From Cenococcum geophilum 1.58 (lineage: Eukaryota; Ascomycota; Dothideomycetes; Gloniales; Gloniaceae): a stretch of 64,000 nt of DNA. Made by a program: the position numbers and the translations under genes. Under the pieces are notes generated by a model. The model searched no databases. It was not told where the DNA came from and worked only from the letters and a program-made list of their open reading frames with translations. Below, piece by piece: positions 62,106 through 64,000 of the stretch (positions within the stretch are counted from its first letter, which is position 1; the number at the start of each line of letters is the position of its first letter). The stretch spans positions 124,550 through 188,549 of the forward strand of contig KV748262.1 in the NCBI GenBank assembly GCA_001692895.1, given 5' to 3'.

Positions 62106-62455
62106 CAAATGAACTCGACATAGGCTGGTTTGTTAAGTTGGTCAATGCCCTCAATGGCCCGCCAACGACGCCAACTTCTAGCAGCTGAGGTCATTTACAA
62201 GGGACAATATTTTGCCGATGTAGAGAGTTATTACTTCTAACCTAATAAAGACTTATTTAGAGTGCCTTTAACTACTCTTTAATAAACTCTAGAAAATTTA
62301 ATATGGCCTTACTAAAACTTACTAAAACGAGAATAGCCTAAGGGACTAGGTTATCTTAGCATGCTATAGTATTCCTAAGTGCAGCTTAGCGCTATATAAA
62401 CCTATAGATATATTTAAAGGAGTATATACTAAGCTGCGCTCCGCTATAGGTACTA

Positions 62456-62868
62456 TAATCAGCGTGGTCGATTAAGCGGCCAGTCCGTAGACTAACCGTC
62501 ACCCGATTAATCGCCCAAATTTTAGCTGCCCAATCCAGTCAGTCCATGAAGTTATCCGTCTTAATCCGGACTGGATCCGACTGATAGAGCTTTTAGTACC
62601 CCTGGATACGCGTAAAAGAGGGGTAGATAGACGCGTTCGCGTTGTTTTTGGTCCGTGCATGGTCCGTGCATTCACTATTTCCCCCTAAATTCCCCCTAAA
62701 CTATGCCTAAAAAGGCTTAAAACTAAGCTATGCTGCCCTGTCTGCCGTCTGTAGACGTTTGCAATCGGGCCTTATTAATCAGGCCAATCCGGCAGCTCTA
62801 ATTAAGAGGCCAATCTGGCCGTCTAAACCTTAACGATCCAGACGTCGGGCAACTAATTATGCTGACTA
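62456..62868. mobile_element. ~413-bp MITE-like insertion in the Copia element
   Basis: Ends are imperfect inverted repeats (TAATCAGCGTGG on the left; the right complement reads TAGTCAGCATAA) with TA outside. The body is GC-richer than the surrounding Copia sequence, which resumes on the right. No coding capacity. Confidence 0.45.
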
Positions 62869-64000
62869 TAATATAAATATAAGAATCTTAATAGTTCTAT
62901 ACCGAAAACCCTACCTAACTAAGTATTCCTGACTAACATAATTATAACTAGACTAATTAAATATATAGTGGCCGTAGTAAGGAATACGGAAGAGGGTACA
63001 ATTAATGTTAACTATAAGGTAATTATAGAGGTCCTTGTAGAGGTTTATTTCGAAGTAATTACTAGAAGAAGTGCTACGTTTATAAGAAGCTAAATTGCTA
63101 GTTAACTAGATACTCCCTTAATAAGCGAAAAAAGGCATATAATAAGTTCCGTTAGAGTATAAGAAATATTAAAAATTATAAGGTTACTATAGCCTACTTC
63201 TAAAGCTTCCTAGTTTAATATAAAGGCGTAGAAGATCTTAAGGGTAAGGTTAATAAGGTTAAATAGCTCCTTATAGATATAGAAATTAAGGACTACTCCC
63301 CTAACTAATACTTTACTAAGTATAGTAAGGTAGATGGCATATAAACCGTTACTATTCTTAATAATTAATCTACGCTCCATTCTATTACGAAATTAGATAT
63401 CTTTAATAAGCTAAAGGAGAGTTCTATATTTTCCTTTAATAACAGATACTCGGCGTACGTCTTTTATAGTATTATATCGGATATAGGAGCCGCAGGAGTA
63501 TTTATAGTAGAAGAACCTTAAGTTTAAGCTCTTTAGAAGCTTAATAGCTCTATTTAGATCGACTAATTAACGGCAGGCTAATATATAATTTGCTTTAGTA
63601 AAGGTACTATAATCTTTCTCGATATAATTAGGGTCTAAACCCCCTTAGGATATATTACTTTCTATATTATTCCTATAAATACTCCATTTCTATTTTACAT
63701 TAAAGATATAAATAAGTTAGGCGTTAGGCTTAACAACCTTAAAAATATACTTATTTAGGGAGATAATTAGGTGCCTATTATACGTAAGTAGGGCCACCCC
63801 TAGTTGCTCCTTTATTAACTAGAAAAGAGTATTACTTAAAGCCACTTAACTAAGTTGGAATTACGCCAACTATACTGTTATTTTAGCCACCTATCCGTTT
63901 ATTAATTACTTAGGGTTTTTTAGTAAGTAGGCTATAAAGTTAAGGTTAAGGTAATTAAGCATCTTATAAAGTACTACTATTACTACTAAATAAACTAGAA

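Larger units (their letters stand above)
59049..62220. mobile_element. TA-flanked element packed with satellites
   Basis: The ends are inverted (CATCGGGAAAATATT on the left, with one mismatch on the right), and TA lies outside both (59047-59048, 62221-62222). Copia gag-like sequence resumes on the far side, which supports the borders. Inside are ~38-bp subterminal repeats (59105-59470), a GC-normal patch with an 89-codon open frame (59599-59868), a 12-bp satellite, two blocks of a 20-bp repeat, a tetranucleotide tract, a 17-bp minisatellite, and a GCGCAGGTT array near the right end. No transposase is recognised. It is much less TA-rich than its surroundings, so it probably arrived after most of the RIP. 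Confidence 0.6.
51671..64000 (+). mobile_element. Ty1/Copia element, interrupted, runs off the window
   Basis: Fossil element on the plus strand with three later insertions. Parts seen: a possible LTR/leader zone (51671-52210, opening with CGGCAAGTTGCCG palindromes), gag-like sequence at 58160-59046 and again at 62223-62453, and a protease to GAG-pre-integrase region from about 62870 to the window end (protease near 63460, pre-integrase near 63840). The remaining pol lies outside. It is broken, with many stops spread along it in a RIP-like pattern. Insertions: Gypsy (52216-58154), a TA-flanked satellite-bearing element (59049-62220) and a MITE (62456-62868). Confidence 0.65.

Overview
The window reads as nuclear DNA of a filamentous ascomycete (Pezizomycotina). 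Genes carry short introns (mostly 46-91 nt, gt...ag, often with a CTAAC-like branch site). The families are fungal: DUF3605/GIG1, LicD, fungal STAND NLRs and class I HMG-CoA reductase with a sterol-sensing domain. Long TA-rich tracts with stops in every frame look like repeat-induced point mutation (RIP) acting on transposons. I do not name a species. A few isolated N bases (41955, 57777, 57790-57791, 59105) point to a draft assembly.

Left part, about 0.6-30 kb, gene-bearing. In order: an MFS transporter (-), a nucleoside phosphorylase/NB-ARC/TPR NLR (+), HMG-CoA reductase (-), a 400-bp foldback MITE, a DUF3605/GIG1-like gene (-), a 79-residue single-pass membrane protein (+), the U2AF small subunit (-), a decayed YIL108W-like zinc metallopeptidase (+), a secreted LicD-family protein (+), a poorly defined stretch with a broken hypothetical gene (about 24.3-24.8 kb), and a RAD5-like SNF2 ATPase (-). 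All exon chains I give for intact genes were joined by hand at canonical splice sites and sum to a multiple of three. I see no biosynthetic cluster; most of these are housekeeping or accessory singletons.

Right part, about 30.4-64 kb, a repeat island. It holds a degraded PIF/Harbinger-like transposon with a nested MITE, a 12-bp satellite, an LTR-like fragment, and then one intact 5.2-kb gene encoding a NACHT NLR fused to C2H2 zinc fingers and a long glutamine-rich tail. Beyond that gene lie a Ty3/Gypsy remnant, a hAT element with an exact 8-bp target duplication inside LINE-like sequence, another Gypsy-type gag region, and a nested complex. In that complex a Ty1/Copia element running off the window end is interrupted by a complete Gypsy element (52216-58154, 370-bp LTRs), by a TA-flanked element packed with several unrelated satellites (59049-62220), and by a small MITE (62456-62868).

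The best lead for new biology is the pair of STAND immune-type genes. One has young two-unit TPR duplications. The other is an NLR with an apparent transcription-factor/coactivator-like C terminus, embedded in RIP-degraded DNA yet fully open. Both split their Walker A motif with an intron.
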